Part shown: positions 1-10,718 of the stretch, one piece after another
Position numbering within the stretch: position 1 is the first letter of the stretch
How the letters are laid out: every line of letters starts with the position of its first letter
Assembly: GCF_018494065.1 (NCBI RefSeq)
Contig: NZ_JABBFR010000011.1
Coordinates: 58,243-122,242 of the forward strand
Source: Rosenbergiella gaditana
Lineage (GTDB): Bacteria; Pseudomonadota; Gammaproteobacteria; Enterobacterales; Enterobacteriaceae
Direction of reading: 5' to 3'
Length of the DNA stretch: 64,000 nucleotides
Translations under genes and position numbers: made by a program
Notes under the pieces: model-generated
What the model was told of the DNA's origin: nothing
The model's input: the letters and a program-made list of their open reading frames with translations, nothing else
Databases searched by the model: none

Positions 1-1
1 T

Positions 2-1066
<1,065 letters not shown>

Positions 1067-1124
1067 AGAGAAAAAATAACGCATGGTTGCGTAATACCGA
1101 TCAGATAAGGATCGGTTAAACGAA

Positions 1125-1158
1125 AAAATGCCAGTCAGTGTTAACTGACTGGCATTTT
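1125..1158. terminator. Bidirectional rho-independent terminator between gltD and sspB
   Basis: Perfect stem: 1125-1138 (AAAATGCCAGTCAG) pairs with 1145-1158, with one further T-A pair and a four-base loop. A-rich and T-rich flanks make it work on both strands, as suits two convergent genes. Confidence 0.85.
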
Positions 1159-1186
1159 GTATGATTGCGCTCTTTTTTTGCCGATA

Positions 1187-1669
1187 TTATTTAACGACAC
1201 GTAATGCTGGACGACCGCCTTTAGGTGGAGGAGTATCGTCATCATCGCCATCGGTATGCTCAGTCTCACCATCACCATCAATAACTGACATCTTAGGCTC
1301 ATGAGCGACCTCAAGGTCTACGTTGGCCTCTACATCATCATATTGCGGTTCAGGTTCAAACATGGTCCCTGCGCCGTTTTCACGGGCATAGAGCGCCATG
1401 ACGGCAGCCAGAGGGACAAATACTTGACGTGGAACGCCCCCAAAGCGCGCATTGAAACTGACATATTCATTGCCAAGTTCCAAGTTCCCCACTGCACGAG
1501 GTGCAATGTTAAGAACGATTTGCCCATCGCGAGCAAATTCCAGAGGCACTTCGACACCGGGAAGATTAATGTCGACCACTAGATGCGGCGTTAGCTCGTT
1601 ATCTAGCAACCAATCATAGAATGCCCGCAGTAAATACGGACGGCGCGCCGTTAAATTTGTCATATCCAT
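1187..1669 (-). CDS. sspB: Stringent starvation protein B, ClpXP adaptor
   Basis: Adaptor that binds the SsrA tag on stalled-ribosome products and delivers them to ClpXP in the cytoplasm. The 160-residue protein has the family layout: a folded N-terminal substrate-binding domain (about residues 1-110, beginning MDMTNLTARRPYLLRAFYDW), a long acidic, flexible linker rich in Asp/Glu, and the C-terminal ClpX-binding motif GGRPALRVVK, which is intact. It lies 15 bp after sspA on the same strand and is probably cotranscribed with it, as in E. coli. The linker contains a run of aspartates (GDDDDTPPP) before the ClpX motif; linkers in this family vary freely. Confidence 0.96.
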   Translation of the reverse strand: MDMTNLTARRPYLLRAFYDWLLDNELTPHLVVDINLPGVEVPLEFARDGQIVLNIAPRAVGNLELGNEYVSFNARFGGVPRQVFVPLAAVMALYARENGAGTMFEPEPQYDDVEANVDLEVAHEPKMSVIDGDGETEHTDGDDDDTPPPKGGRPALRVVK

Positions 1670-1684
1670 AAGTATAAGCCTCGG

Positions 1685-2314
1685 TTAGAGACGCATTTCA
1701 CGCTCAGCTTCTGTAAGAGAAGCGAGGAATGAATCGCGTTCAAAGACACGATTCATATAGCCTTTAAGATCTTTAGAGCCGGCTCCTGATAAGTCGACAC
1801 CTAATGAAGGTAAACGCCATAGCAGTGGTGCAAGATAGCAATCAACTAAGCTAAACTCTTCGCTTAAGAAATAAGGAGTGCGTGCAAACAGCGGTGCGAT
1901 CGCCAGTAGCTGTTCACGTAATTGTTTACGTGCTGCATCCGCTTCGTCACTCGAGCCTTGTTCAATTTTGAACAGTAGGCTGTACCAGTCTTGTTCAATA
2001 CGGTGCATCATCAAGCGACTTTCACCGCGTGCAACAGGGTAGACAGGCATCAATGGTGGGTGCGGGAAACGCTCATCCAAATATTCCATAATAATTTGAG
2101 ACTGATACAACGTCAGCTCACGATCTACTAAAGTTGGAACGGTGCAATACGGATTAAGATCGATCAGATCTTGTGGAAGATTTGACTTATCCACCTGTTC
2201 AATTTCTACACTCACACCTTTCTCAGCCAGCACAATACGTACTTGGTGGCTATAGATATCAGTGGGTCCAGAAAACAGTGTCATTACCGAACGTTTGTTG
2301 GCAGCGACAGCCAT
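1685..2314 (-). CDS. sspA: Stringent starvation protein A (GST-fold RNA polymerase-associated protein)
   Basis: RNA polymerase-binding regulator that accumulates in starvation and, in E. coli, lowers H-NS levels and supports acid tolerance. The protein has the glutathione-S-transferase fold: a thioredoxin-like N-terminal half (MAVAANKRSVMTLFSGPTDI) and a helical C-terminal half ending TEAEREMRL. The start is set at 2314 because a GGAGG site lies five bases upstream and E. coli SspA starts at the same residue; an in-frame GTG twelve bases earlier is less likely since it would overlap that site. At 209 residues it lacks the last three residues of the E. coli protein. First gene of the sspA-sspB pair. 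Confidence 0.95.
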   Translation of the reverse strand: MAVAANKRSVMTLFSGPTDIYSHQVRIVLAEKGVSVEIEQVDKSNLPQDLIDLNPYCTVPTLVDRELTLYQSQIIMEYLDERFPHPPLMPVYPVARGESRLMMHRIEQDWYSLLFKIEQGSSDEADAARKQLREQLLAIAPLFARTPYFLSEEFSLVDCYLAPLLWRLPSLGVDLSGAGSKDLKGYMNRVFERDSFLASLTEAEREMRL

Positions 2315-2544
2315 GAAAACCTCCACATATACTTATAAGAGCTGCGATTAACCATCTAAATTACGGATGGCAGACAATAGACCATAAACTGCGCGATAGT
2401 TTACCAGAAATTGAAGCCTTTGTGGGCAACCTTTCGATCTTGCTGCTAACTTCGATAATTTGATGAGGTTTTGTAAGGAAAAAGTGATAATTAACAGTTA
2501 ACGGGCAATCACTGTTTAGTGTTTTTTCTCGGTTTAACGATAAT

Positions 2545-2570
2545 AAAAAACCCGCCGAAGCGGGTTTTTT
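2545..2570 (-). terminator. rpsI terminator with UUCG tetraloop
   Basis: On the - strand a CCCGC-TTCG-GCGGG hairpin (2551-2564) is flanked by six A and six T residues. It lies just after the rpsI stop, between rpsI and sspA, and is an intrinsic terminator of the rplM-rpsI operon. Confidence 0.9.
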
Positions 2571-2601
2571 CGAAAAGACATCGCTGCAGAGCAGCCATGA
2601 A

Positions 2602-3438
<837 letters not shown>

Positions 3439-3611
3439 CTAAAAGCTTACCCAAATATAAGTTACACGTTGGTGAAATCCCAAACGCTATTAACGGTTGA
3501 GGCTCACACGACCATTTTGCCAGTAAGCCTACCCCTTCGGATAGAACTACCGGAACACAAAGGTTTTTGGGAATAAAACCATTTGTTGTAACGTGGGGTC
3601 GCAAGATTATA
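3439..3611 (-). promoter_or_regulatory. Promoter and leader of rplM-rpsI
   Basis: Reading the - strand, a perfect TATAAT (3611-3606) is followed at once by a C/G-rich start region and roughly 160 bases of leader before the rplM ATG. I could not find a good -35 hexamer. The leader contains several short complementary segments, as expected of the L13 autoregulatory leader known in E. coli, but I did not establish a structure. The promoter call is inference from the -10 match and the position. Confidence 0.5.
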
Positions 3612-3640
3612 AAGAAGTCGACATCAAAAATCGACTTCTT
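3612..3640 (-). terminator. zapE terminator
   Basis: Perfect 10-bp stem, 3612-3621 (AAGAAGTCGA) with 3631-3640, nine-base loop. It lies just beyond the zapE stop and ends in T residues on both strands; it abuts the rplM -10 element. Confidence 0.75.
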
Positions 3641-3676
3641 TTATCATTAATTCGCAACTCCACGCGGTTTTCTGCC

Positions 3677-4813
3677 TTACGGCAAATGAGGAAGGCGCAA
3701 ATACTCTTCGCTTTGCATCTCCTGAAGACGAGATAAGCAACGTTGGTATTCAAATTTCAATTGATTACCTTGATAGATATCTTCCAACGCCACTTCCGCA
3801 GAAACGACAAGTTTAACATGTCTTTCGTAGAATTCATCTATCATTGCAAGAAATCGACGTGCGTGATCTTCGGTCTGGGGGGTTAATTGCCGTACGTCGA
3901 GTAATAAAACGGTATGAAACTGCTGAGAAAGCGCGATGTAGTCGTGTTGACTGCGGTTTTCACCACATAACACGCTAAATCGAATCGCTAGAACACCTTC
4001 CGCGACATGCTCGGTCTTCATGGCACGGTGATTAATCTCCAGTACCGGTGAAGGAGCTTGCGCAAACTCACTCCCTGAGAGATTTTTGAATAGCGACCCA
4101 ATCGCTTCGTGGGTCTCGTCGTTAAGCGGTGATTTCCAGAGATGAGCCGCCGTAAGTGCGCGTAAGCGGTAGTCTACTCCTGCATCAACATTCATGACTT
4201 GGCAATGTTTCTTTATCTGCTCAATGGCAGGTAAAAAGCGCGCGCGCTGCAATCCATTTCGATAGAGCTGGTCGGGGGGGATATTCGAGGTAGCCACCAA
4301 GGTAATTCCCTGTTGAAACAACGCTTCCATTAAGGTACCAAGCAACATAGCATCAGTAATATCAGAGACAAAAAACTCATCAAAACATAATAGATCCGTC
4401 TGCTCGCGAAAGCGCTCGGCAATTATAAGCAAGGGATCACTATGGCCTTGTAGCTGGCTCAATTCCTCATGAACCCGCAGCATAAAGCGATGGAAATGCA
4501 ACCGTAATTTACGGTCGCCCGGAACGGATTGGTAAAACATATCCATGATCCAGGTTTTACCTCGACCCACTCCTCCCCACATATATAAGCCTTGAACCGG
4601 TTGTTCGCTGCTCTCACTACGCTGGAAAAGTTTTGAAAAGCGGCCTAAAAGCCCTTTTTTATCCGTCGATATTGTACCCGTTTGCTGACGGGCGATTAAC
4701 GCTTTTTGGATACTATCAAGTTCAGTTACCGCGGCTTTTTGTACATCATCGGGCTGGTAGTCGCCCTGCTCAAGTGCTTGTTGGTAACGAGCCAGTGGAG
4801 AAATGGTTTGCAT
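3677..4813 (-). CDS. zapE: Cell division ATPase ZapE (YhcM)
   Basis: AFG1-type AAA+ ATPase that acts on FtsZ rings, needed for division under some stress conditions in E. coli. Visible motifs: Walker A in MWGGVGRGKTWIMDMFY, Walker B LLCFDEFFVSD, and the conserved DEFYERHVKLVVSAEV block near the C-terminus, ending LSRLQEMQSEEYLRLPHLP. The start at 4813 (MQTISPLARYQQAL) matches the E. coli N-terminus and gives 378 residues; an upstream in-frame start adds eleven residues with no support. Divergent from zapG; both flank a 199-bp intergenic region. Some residues after position 50 (SIQKALIARQQTG) are a variable linker. Confidence 0.94.
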   Translation of the reverse strand: MQTISPLARYQQALEQGDYQPDDVQKAAVTELDSIQKALIARQQTGTISTDKKGLLGRFSKLFQRSESSEQPVQGLYMWGGVGRGKTWIMDMFYQSVPGDRKLRLHFHRFMLRVHEELSQLQGHSDPLLIIAERFREQTDLLCFDEFFVSDITDAMLLGTLMEALFQQGITLVATSNIPPDQLYRNGLQRARFLPAIEQIKKHCQVMNVDAGVDYRLRALTAAHLWKSPLNDETHEAIGSLFKNLSGSEFAQAPSPVLEINHRAMKTEHVAEGVLAIRFSVLCGENRSQHDYIALSQQFHTVLLLDVRQLTPQTEDHARRFLAMIDEFYERHVKLVVSAEVALEDIYQGNQLKFEYQRCLSRLQEMQSEEYLRLPHLP

Positions 4814-5012
4814 AGTGGGTACCGTTAAGAGATTCAAAGACAACAATCACAACGTTGAAAACCGCTATACAGTACGCCAGGTTAACTCAGGATTCCACAT
4901 CCTGAGCATTAACAGGTATAGTGAGGTAAACTATTTTCGACTAGCATCTTACCTAAAATAGGTAATTGCTTATCGTCGTCCCCTTAGAACAACGGATATT
5001 ATGGGAGTCATT

Positions 5013-5411
5013 ATGACCTGGGAATATGGGCTTATCGGATTAATTGTCGGCGTAATCGTTGGAGTTGTTATCACACGTTTTGGTAGCCGTAAACTGCGTG
5101 ATCAGCACGCGTTACAGTACGAATTAGAAAAAACCAAAGATGAACTCAAAGAGTTGAAACAAGAACTAAATGGTCACTTTACTCGTAGTGCTGAACTGCT
5201 CGAAAATATGTCACAGAATTACCAAGAGCTTTATCAACATATGTCGAGCACCACTAAAGAATTATTACCAGAGCAAGCGGCACAAAGTAACCCGTTCATT
5301 TGGCAGCAGAGTGCAAAAAGCGCTGAATCTGATAATGGATTAGCGGAAATGCCGCGAGATTACTCTGAAAAATCGTCAGGCTTACTAAGAAGTTCTAACA
5401 CTGATAAATAA
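5013..5411 (+). CDS. zapG: Cell division/cell-envelope protein ZapG (YhcB, DUF1043)
   Basis: Inner-membrane protein linked to division and envelope synthesis. The 132-residue product begins MTWEYGLIGLIVGVIVGVVI, a single N-terminal transmembrane helix (about residues 4-22), followed by a coiled coil (YELEKTKDELKELKQELNGH) and the family C-terminal motif MPRDYSEKSSGLLR. The start at 5013 has a GGGAG site five bases upstream and matches the E. coli protein; the in-frame ATG at 5001 would lie upstream of that site. It ends about a dozen bases before degQ, so cotranscription with degQ is possible, although in E. coli degQ has its own promoter. Confidence 0.93.
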   Translation: MTWEYGLIGLIVGVIVGVVITRFGSRKLRDQHALQYELEKTKDELKELKQELNGHFTRSAELLENMSQNYQELYQHMSSTTKELLPEQAAQSNPFIWQQSAKSAESDNGLAEMPRDYSEKSSGLLRSSNTDK

Positions 5412-5427
5412 TCGTTGAGGGTCAATG

Positions 5428-6801
5428 ATGAAAAAAAATCGTACCCCCTTAGCGCTAGCAATAGCGCTGAGTATTAGCTTGGGTATGGCTTACCTACCAG
5501 CTTCGTATGCGACTTTACCTGCACAAGTTGGTGATCAGCCCTTACCTTCCCTCGCGCCAATGCTTGCTAAAACGCTGCCTTCTGTCGTCAGTGTTCAAGT
5601 CAGTGGTACGACGACGGAAAGTCAAGATCAGCAACTTCCAGAGCCCTTAAAACGTTTTCTTGGCCAAACTCCCCAACCGCAACAGCCAACACCGTTTCAA
5701 GGTTTAGGATCAGGTGTCATCATTGACGCTAAAAATGGCTACATTCTTACTAATAATCATGTGATTAACGGCGCGGATAAAATAACCGTTCAGTTAGGTG
5801 ATGGGAATGAGTACCCTGCGAAACTGGTCGGTCATGATAGCCAGACAGATATTGCCCTTATCCAAGTTAAGAATGCTAAAAATTTAGTGCCAATCAATGT
5901 GGCGGATTCCGATGCATTACAGGTCGGCGACTTTGCCGTTGCGATTGGTAACCCTTATGGTTTAGGGCAAACGGCGACCTCTGGGATCATTTCTGCACTG
6001 GGACGCAGCGGCTTAAATATTGAAGGCCTAGAGAATTTTATTCAGACCGATGCGGCCATTAACCGCGGGAACTCTGGCGGTGCTTTGGTAAACTTAAAAG
6101 GTGAGTTGGTGGGGATCAATACCGCCATTCTGGCAGCCAGTGGAGGGAATATCGGTATTGGCTTTGCCATCCCTTCCAATATGGCCATGAACCTTGCCCA
6201 CCAACTGATTAAAAACGGTAAAATTACCCGCGGACAACTTGGTCTGAAAGGCACTGAGATGTCTTCTGATATGGCGAAAGCTTTCCATGTTGATGTGCAA
6301 CGTGGTGCGTTCGTTGCTGAAGTCTTACCTCACTCAGCTGCAGCGAAAGCAGGCATCAAAGCCGGTGACATTATCACTGGCTTAAATGGTAAACCTATCA
6401 CCAGTTTTGCCGAACTTCGCGTCAAGGTGGGAACCAGCGCTCCAGGCGATAAAGTGACGCTGACTTTACTGCGTGACGGTAAATCGATTAATACCGAAGT
6501 GACCTTGGAACAAACTACGTCAGAGGCGACGCCAACCACTATCGATATTCCAGCCTTGCAAGGTGCAGCATTCAGCGATGGGTTGACACAGAGTAAAGCA
6601 AAAGGCATCAAAGTCGACAGCGTTACCCCGTCTAGCCCAGCCCAGCAGATCGGTTTACATACTGGAGACGTCATTACGGCAATTAACCGCCAACGTGTTG
6701 ATTCCCTTGATGCGATGAATAAGATTTTAGCGACCAAACCCCCGGTAATCGCCATGAGTGTCATGCGCGGTACAGATAATCTCTTTTTACTGCTTCGCTA
6801 A
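5428..6801 (+). CDS. degQ: Periplasmic serine endoprotease DegQ (HtrA family)
   Basis: Periplasmic HtrA protease that degrades misfolded envelope proteins. A Sec signal peptide (about residues 1-28, cleaving near SYA-TLP) is followed by a trypsin-like domain with the triad H111 (TNNHVIN), D141 (SQTDIAL) and S216 (NRGNSGGA), then two PDZ domains. Length (457 residues) and the short loop before the protease domain fit DegQ rather than DegP, which has a longer Q-linker. Two consecutive ATGs occur; the second gives better spacing to GAGGG. It is followed by a strong hairpin and then degS, as in E. coli. Confidence 0.95.
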   Translation: MKKNRTPLALAIALSISLGMAYLPASYATLPAQVGDQPLPSLAPMLAKTLPSVVSVQVSGTTTESQDQQLPEPLKRFLGQTPQPQQPTPFQGLGSGVIIDAKNGYILTNNHVINGADKITVQLGDGNEYPAKLVGHDSQTDIALIQVKNAKNLVPINVADSDALQVGDFAVAIGNPYGLGQTATSGIISALGRSGLNIEGLENFIQTDAAINRGNSGGALVNLKGELVGINTAILAASGGNIGIGFAIPSNMAMNLAHQLIKNGKITRGQLGLKGTEMSSDMAKAFHVDVQRGAFVAEVLPHSAAAKAGIKAGDIITGLNGKPITSFAELRVKVGTSAPGDKVTLTLLRDGKSINTEVTLEQTTSEATPTTIDIPALQGAAFSDGLTQSKAKGIKVDSVTPSSPAQQIGLHTGDVITAINRQRVDSLDAMNKILATKPPVIAMSVMRGTDNLFLLLR

Positions 6802-6809
6802 CCCCCAAT

Positions 6810-6841
6810 AAGGATAGGTACAGAGGTGCGTACCTATCCTT
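6810..6841 (+). terminator. Hairpin between degQ and degS (terminator or attenuator)
   Basis: Perfect 12-bp stem: 6810-6821 (AAGGATAGGTAC) with 6830-6841, eight-base loop. The bases after it are only moderately T-rich, so it may reduce rather than stop read-through into degS. Confidence 0.6.
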
Positions 6842-6885
6842 CTCATGGTATTCTGCAGCAACCTCTCCTTGGCAATCTAATTAGC

Positions 6886-7947
6886 ATGTTATTTAAATTA
6901 CTTCGTTCAGCGCTTATCGGCCTCGTTGTCGCCATAATTCTACTTTTCGGTATGCATTTTTTGCGTAACGGTGGCGCACTGTTTTCGAATAATGAGACAC
7001 CTGCTAATACCCAAGAATCTGTATTTAGTTTCAGCCAGGGTGTACGTCGGGCAGCACCGGCGGTAGTGAATGTCTATAACCGTAATTCTCAGACACAAGG
7101 CCGGAGAGACTTCACCACCTTGGGTTCGGGTGTCATCATGAACCAGCGCGGTTATATTCTGACTAATCGTCACGTTATCAGTAATGCCGATCAGATTATC
7201 GTGGCATTACAAGATGGTCGCTTTTACGAAGCAACGCTGGTCGGTTCTGATGCCATGACCGATCTGGCCGTACTCAAAATATCTGCACCAAGCTTACCAA
7301 TTATCCCTATCAACGATAAACGTAATCCCCATATTGGCGATGTCGTCATGGCTATAGGTAATCCTTATAATCTTGGGCAAACTGTTACCCAAGGCATTAT
7401 TAGCGCCACAGGGCGCGTTGGTTTGAGTTCGTCTGGACGCCAGAATTTTCTACAAACTGATGCCTCAATCAACCAAGGTAACTCGGGAGGGGCGTTAATA
7501 AACTCATTGGGTGAGCTTATGGGTATCAATACACTCACCTTTGATAAGAGTAATGATGGCGAAACGCCTGAAGGTATTGGATTCGCGATCCCAACTCCGC
7601 TAGCGATTAAGATTATGAATAAACTTATTCGTGATGGCCGCGTTATCCGAGGCTTTATAGGTATCACCGGACGAGAAATTCCCCCGATGCATGAACAAGG
7701 AAATAGCTACGAAAATTTACAAGGGATTATTGTTACTAAAGTGACGGGGCCAGCCGAATTGGCGGGAATAAAAGCGAATGATCTTCTGCTTAGTGTGAAT
7801 AAAAAACCCGCGGTTTCAGCACAAGAAACGATGGATCAAGTTGCAGAGATCCGCCCTGGTTCAGTTATCGATGTACAAATTCTTAGACAAGGGCAGAAAA
7901 AAGTACTGCCTGTCACCATTCAAGAATTTCCACAGGATAGTGACTAA
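6886..7947 (+). CDS. degS: Inner-membrane site-1 protease DegS
   Basis: Envelope-stress sensor: its PDZ domain recognises misfolded porin C-termini and the protease then cuts RseA, releasing sigma-E. The protein has an N-terminal membrane anchor (MLFKLLRSALIGLVVAIILL), the protease triad H96 (TNRHVIS), D126 (AMTDLAV) and S200 (NQGNSGGA), and a single C-terminal PDZ domain. 353 residues with start at 6886, matching the E. coli N-terminus; upstream in-frame starts would overlap the intergenic hairpin. In E. coli the next gene is mdh; here it is absent and argR follows. Confidence 0.95.
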   Translation: MLFKLLRSALIGLVVAIILLFGMHFLRNGGALFSNNETPANTQESVFSFSQGVRRAAPAVVNVYNRNSQTQGRRDFTTLGSGVIMNQRGYILTNRHVISNADQIIVALQDGRFYEATLVGSDAMTDLAVLKISAPSLPIIPINDKRNPHIGDVVMAIGNPYNLGQTVTQGIISATGRVGLSSSGRQNFLQTDASINQGNSGGALINSLGELMGINTLTFDKSNDGETPEGIGFAIPTPLAIKIMNKLIRDGRVIRGFIGITGREIPPMHEQGNSYENLQGIIVTKVTGPAELAGIKANDLLLSVNKKPAVSAQETMDQVAEIRPGSVIDVQILRQGQKKVLPVTIQEFPQDSD

Positions 7948-8159
7948 TCATTTCTCTTAGTAATCGATCAATCAGTTAATGAATAATAAATCGATTTACT
8001 CAGGGAGGTATCATAAATGCCTGCCGTATGTCTTGTGGTATCGTGATGTGTAAACGCAGTATTCAACCATTTTTTTATTTATAGATGGGATATAATCCCT
8101 TGGTATGATCACTTATTAAGATTAATTCTCTATAAGTTATTTTTCTATTCAGAGAGATT

Positions 8160-8177
8160 ATTGAATAAAAATTCAGC
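8160..8177. promoter_or_regulatory. ARG box in the argR promoter region
   Basis: A perfect ArgR operator core, TGAAT-AAAA-ATTCA, occupies 8162-8175, 45 bases upstream of the argR start. A weaker half-match ending ATTCA lies at about 8136-8153. ArgR boxes usually come in adjacent pairs, so this is probably the autoregulatory site. A TATAAT at 8091-8096 is a possible -10. The 273-bp interval 7948-8220 holds no gene. Confidence 0.8.
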
Positions 8178-8220
8178 AAGATGCATAATAATCTCACTTC
8201 CCCTATTTCAAAGGTTTTTT

Positions 8221-8691
8221 ATGCGAACCCCTTCTAAACAAGATGATCTGGTACGAGCCTTTAAGGCACTTCTTAAAGAAGAAAAATTTAGCTCTCAAAG
8301 TGAAATTGTTCATGCACTGCAAGAAGATGGGTTTCAGAATATCAACCAATCAAAAGTGTCGCGAATGCTGACTAAATTTGGCGCGGTCAGAACACGCAAT
8401 GCCAAAATGGAGATGGTCTATTGTTTACCCGCTGAATTAGGTGTTCCGACCACCAGCAGCCCGCTAAAAAACTTAGTGACGGATATTGACTACAATGACG
8501 CGTTAGTCGTTATACGTACCAGTCCTGGTGCAGCTCAACTGATCGCTCGCTTGTTGGATTCGTTAGGTAAGTCAGAGGGGATTCTGGGCACTATTGCGGG
8601 CGACGACACAATCTTTATTACGCCCTCTCGCGGGTTTACCGTAAAAAAACTCCATATCGCCGTACTCGCACTCTTTGAACAAGAACTTTAG
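8221..8691 (+). CDS. argR: Arginine repressor ArgR
   Basis: Hexameric arginine-dependent repressor of the arginine regulon and a cofactor in Xer recombination. The 156-residue protein has an N-terminal winged helix (about residues 1-70, with [19 protein letters not shown] as the DNA-binding helix region) and a C-terminal arginine-binding/oligomerisation domain containing [10 protein letters not shown], whose paired aspartates contact arginine in E. coli ArgR. The start at 8221 has an AAAGG site and gives the E. coli length. In E. coli mdh is divergent from argR; here the upstream gene is degS on the same strand. Confidence 0.97.
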   Translation: MRTPSKQDDLVRAFKALLKEEKFSSQSEIVHALQEDGFQNINQSKVSRMLTKFGAVRTRNAKMEMVYCLPAELGVPTTSSPLKNLVTDIDYNDALVVIRTSPGAAQLIARLLDSLGKSEGILGTIAGDDTIFITPSRGFTVKKLHIAVLALFEQEL

Positions 8692-8711
8692 CCCCGGCTA
8701 TGGGCAAGTAA

Positions 8712-8743
8712 ACTGGCAGGCAACCTAAAAGTCGACTGCCAGT
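8712..8743. terminator. Terminator between argR and aaeB
   Basis: Inverted repeat 8712-8719 (ACTGGCAG) and 8736-8743, between two convergent genes, with TCTT following on the + strand. A moderate hairpin; terminator role is inferred from position. Confidence 0.55.
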
Positions 8744-8750
8744 CTTAAGG

Positions 8751-10706
8751 TTAGATATTGATCATCGTTGACTGGTAACGCGTTAAAATATCCGTTAACC
8801 GGTGTACCGACTCTTGCATTGGAATGGAAGCCTGATGCTCACCAAGTAACTGTTCGTAGACCGTTAACTCTTTAAGTAATCGCGTGTAGTAATACTCTTT
8901 CTTTTCTACGCTGTGAGCAGCAATCACCTTATCACCCGTTAAACGCAATTGCTGATGGAAATCAGATAACACGGGATTGGGTGGGATCGCAAAGCTCCGC
9001 AGTCGCTGCTGGCTAATAATCAGCGTTAGGGCTAAGCGGTATTTATTGAGATCGCCAGGAAACATATTTAGCAACATGAACAGCTGTTGGTAAAGTGCCG
9101 GTAAATGGTTTTCTCTACGACGAGAAGGGTTTGTGGTTAATGAGGCCACTGCCGCATACATTAAACGGTTAAGTATTTTACGTCCCGTCTTGGCTTTTGA
9201 CTTATCCCTGATCAGTAGTATCACCATCAACGATAAGAAGCACCCAATCATTTGACCCAAAGCGTTATCTAAAAAGGACTCAATCGGAAAAGTAATGGGG
9301 TTACTCAACACAATAACGTTTAGCGTGCCGATAAATCCGCCCAACGCCCCGACTTGCCGACGTTGGATCAGTACGCCTGCTATAAAAGTTAAGACACCGA
9401 TAATGAGACAGAGTAAAAAAATACTCTGTTGCGTATTTGGCATTAAATAGGCGTAATAAAGTAAACCGATAGGGAAAGCTGCGGTCATCCCATAGAGAAA
9501 ATCTTTTGCCATCATCAGCGGGTTGGGAATTCGCATAGCCAACCCGGTAACCACTGCCAACATAATCATACAGCCACTTCCCGCATTCCAGCCGGAATAG
9601 AGCCAGAATAATACCCCAGAAAACGTCGCAACGAAGGTACGAATTCCGTTAATCATCGCATGATGGGTTTCTGCTGACCGTGGCGCAACGATCACTTCAC
9701 GGCGAAGAATCACCTCTTCTGTGCCATTGATTCTAACGTTGCTACGTATTCCTTTTGATAATAAGAGATATTCTGAAGCCGCACTCACCCAGGTTGAGAG
9801 CGCCAAAGGAACGGATGCCGCCGGATATTCATTGAAAAGCTTACGCAATTCACGGACTTTATTACGCAGGTCACTAATAGTGTCGACTTTCTGCTCGATC
9901 ACTTCAACAAACGCGCTAGAGAGGTATTCAGGATGAGCCTGTAGATTTAAGTAGGTTTCCGTTGAATGGGTAATCATCGTTAAAGAGAGCGTATTTAACA
10001 TTTTCAAACGACGACTACTGTTTTGCCAATGCGAGGATTCCATTTTCAACTGACTGCGCATGCCGCCAAAGGCACTGCTGCGCGCGACTAAGCTACTCCA
10101 GGCTTTATCAATATCTTCTTTCTCACCTCGACCCACGCACAATTGTAGCAATTGATACTGTGCTAACAGGAGTTGGTCTACTTCTTGGTCAATTACGCGT
10201 TTGATCGAACGAGGAGATAAAAAGGTGTCCGATAATATCGCACAAATAATACCGATAAAAATCTCGCTGCAGCGTTCAACCGCTAACCGAGGCATCAACT
10301 CCATAGAACCCGATGCATTAGAAGAGATAATAATGATTAACGCTGTGTAGCCAGCCAAGCCGAAAGCGTAAGAGTTATCCACTTTGACCAGCGACGAGAT
10401 CCACACACAAAATCCCGCCCAAAGACAGCTGAGAAACAACATAACCATCGGTGCTCTGATCGTCGTCATCACGATAGCTAACGCCGCGATACAACCAAGA
10501 AAGGTACCAATAATACGTAATAATCCACGGTAACGCAGTGCGCCGGAATAAGGATCCCCTCCTGCAGCAAAGGCTTGTCCACCCGCCACAATACCGGCGG
10601 TCATCACCGCCCAACGTGGGGTTTCTAAATTAAAATAGAACCCCAGTAACATCGCTAACAAAACAGCAAACGTTAATTTAACTGGGAAGCGTAAGAACTG
10701 AATCAT
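8751..10706 (-). CDS. aaeB: p-Hydroxybenzoic acid efflux pump subunit AaeB
   Basis: Inner-membrane subunit of the AaeAB efflux pump for hydroxylated aromatic carboxylic acids. The 651-residue protein (E. coli about 655) belongs to the FUSC/aromatic acid exporter family: two halves each with a hydrophobic multi-helix domain (about residues 5-160 and 350-500) followed by a cytoplasmic helical domain. The N-terminal LETPRWAVMTAGIVAGGQAFAAGG region and the NPRRRRENHLPALYQQLF stretch (start NPSRRRENHLP) are family hallmarks. A GGAGG site precedes the ATG. It follows aaeA by 12 bp; the two are translated from one mRNA with aaeX. Confidence 0.95.
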   Translation of the reverse strand: MIQFLRFPVKLTFAVLLAMLLGFYFNLETPRWAVMTAGIVAGGQAFAAGGDPYSGALRYRGLLRIIGTFLGCIAALAIVMTTIRAPMVMLFLSCLWAGFCVWISSLVKVDNSYAFGLAGYTALIIIISSNASGSMELMPRLAVERCSEIFIGIICAILSDTFLSPRSIKRVIDQEVDQLLLAQYQLLQLCVGRGEKEDIDKAWSSLVARSSAFGGMRSQLKMESSHWQNSSRRLKMLNTLSLTMITHSTETYLNLQAHPEYLSSAFVEVIEQKVDTISDLRNKVRELRKLFNEYPAASVPLALSTWVSAASEYLLLSKGIRSNVRINGTEEVILRREVIVAPRSAETHHAMINGIRTFVATFSGVLFWLYSGWNAGSGCMIMLAVVTGLAMRIPNPLMMAKDFLYGMTAAFPIGLLYYAYLMPNTQQSIFLLCLIIGVLTFIAGVLIQRRQVGALGGFIGTLNVIVLSNPITFPIESFLDNALGQMIGCFLSLMVILLIRDKSKAKTGRKILNRLMYAAVASLTTNPSRRRENHLPALYQQLFMLLNMFPGDLNKYRLALTLIISQQRLRSFAIPPNPVLSDFHQQLRLTGDKVIAAHSVEKKEYYYTRLLKELTVYEQLLGEHQASIPMQESVHRLTDILTRYQSTMINI

Positions 10707-10718
10707 ACCGCCTCCAGA

